A stretch of 64,000 nt of DNA from Trichoplax adhaerens (Eukaryota > Placozoa > Uniplacotomia > Trichoplacea > Trichoplacidae). Shown one piece after another: positions 63,014 through 64,000 of this stretch. Within the stretch, counting starts at the first letter, position 1. Every line of letters begins with the position of its first letter. Below the pieces are notes generated by a model. The model was given only the letters and a program-made list of their open reading frames with translations. It had not been told where the DNA came from and made no database searches. The stretch covers positions 6,940,947 through 7,004,946 of the forward strand of contig NW_002060947.1 of the NCBI RefSeq assembly GCF_000150275.1. The letters run 5' to 3'. The translations under genes and the position numbers were made by a program.

Positions 63014-63549
63014 TTTCAACAGATTAGTCCTTCCTTGAGTGGCGGCAAGTTTAGGGGTATTACCGTGAAGCTACAACTGAATATAAAAATTTAAAATATA
63101 TAAGAAATTGCTTCCCCCGGAAGCTAAATTATAATAGGATGGTTTTAGGCCAATGGAATGTTATCCAATTTTGAATCAACATATCTAGGGATACATCGAA
63201 TGACATTGAGTGGCGATACTGTACAACGCTAGCGTAGTACAGTATCGAAATGGTATGGCGCATCAAAGCACAATCGTACCTCTGCTTGTCGACTGTATGA
63301 TAACCTCTTGCTGCTACTGTACTACAATGTAGTACCGTCACTTTTAATAACAACTTTAAAGTTATGAACTTTAATATTATGAATATTTAATTGAGCCTGG
63401 AGTACTAGAAAGGAGACGACTAACTACTGGCCTTGGTTCTTGTGATCTATGTTCAAAATAGTTTGATAAGTTGGTGGTCACCGAGTCGGCCTATTCAGAA
63501 GCTTGTTGACTCTGGTGTACATTTGAAATACCGTTTCCAAGATACGATT
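63014..63549. other. KIF3A upstream region
   Basis: Probable promoter side of KIF3A. No clear core promoter motif is visible, and no other gene is recognised. Confidence 0.35.
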
Positions 63550-64000
63550 GAAGACGATCGTCAGCGCTACTACAGTACTATGCCAGTGTACAGTGTACAG
63601 TACTGTCGATGAGACACTATCTACTGTAGTGTAGTCTTGGAGGCCACGAAGTCTGTGCCCAATACGGCTGTACCATACAGTGTACAGTACAAAGCTGTAC
63701 TGCTCGTATTTACTGTATTGTACTGTACACTGTACACTGTACATTACAGTACAGTTCGTACTAATCCAGTACAGTACAGTTCAGTTCATACTAGTCCAGT
63801 ACAGTACTGTACAGTTCATATTAATCCAGTACAGTACAGTACAGTACAAAACAGTACAGTAGTCCTGGAGTCCACAGAGTCCGTGCCCTGTACGGCTGTA
63901 GCATACAATGTACAGTACACTGTATTGTACAGTACAAAGTTGTACTGTTAGTACAGTATTTACTGTACAGTACAGTACGTACAGTACAGTACATACAGTT
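63550..64000. repeat. (TACAG)n / GTACAGT simple-sequence array
   Basis: Dense 5-bp periodic 'tacagtacagtacag' and its reverse complement 'ctgtac' fill the stretch to the window edge. A partial duplication of about 230 bp is visible: 'gaggccacgaagtctgtgcc' near 63640 and 'gagtccacagagtccgtgcc' near 63869. Because GTAC is self-complementary, the array can fold on itself. Open frames here are by-products. Confidence 0.85.

Noticed and set aside
63637-63951. 104-codon frame rich in V-Q-Y-S-T
   Set aside because: It is a translation of the TACAG simple repeat.

Overview
The window is nuclear DNA of an animal. It is AT-rich, the genes are split by many short GT-AG introns, and the recognisable proteins are metazoan (a B-Raf-type RAF, an MSL3 chromatin protein, MAPKAPK2, kinesin-2 KIF3A, CNOT7/8, CFAP299, ABHD18, Kish-B). 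Compact genes, a short TTAGGG run and ciliary genes alongside animal signalling genes fit an early-branching metazoan. A placozoan (Trichoplax or relative) is my best guess, but this is an inference from style and not a database match. All exon models were built by eye from reading frame, splice consensus and family similarity; exon lengths sum to whole codons in every multi-exon gene reported.

Layout. 1-5500: no recognised gene; three blocks of tandem or duplicated repeats and an interstitial TTAGGG run. 5517-11000 (+): RAF kinase, 5' end unresolved. 13275-14286 (-): TMEM167B/Kish-B, hidden in three small exons. 16330-18010: seven-copy satellite-like array. 18274-22414 (+): MAPKAPK2/3-type kinase. 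23328-24149 (-): CFAP299. 26955-28544 (+): intronless F-box protein. 31303-31755 (+): unknown small protein. 32309-34888 (+): first member (598 aa) of an unrecognised two-exon family. 36208-40091 (+): MSL3. 40734-42723 (-): CNOT7/8 deadenylase. 43880-45640: repeats. About 46855-47268 (+): unknown ORF. 47537-50005 (+): second member (760 aa) of the unrecognised family. 51616-55583 (-): ABHD18. 57288-63013 (-): KIF3A. 63550-64000: (TACAG)n-rich sequence.

The genes do not form one pathway. RAF (Ras-ERK) and MAPKAPK2 (p38 effector) both act in MAPK signalling. CFAP299 and KIF3A are ciliary. MSL3 and CNOT7/8 act in chromatin and mRNA turnover and converge tail to tail. The most promising undescribed item is the paralogous pair at 32309-34888 and 47537-50005: same strand, same phase-0 intron, a fast-changing acidic serine-rich first exon and a conserved second exon of about 400 residues that I cannot assign to any family.
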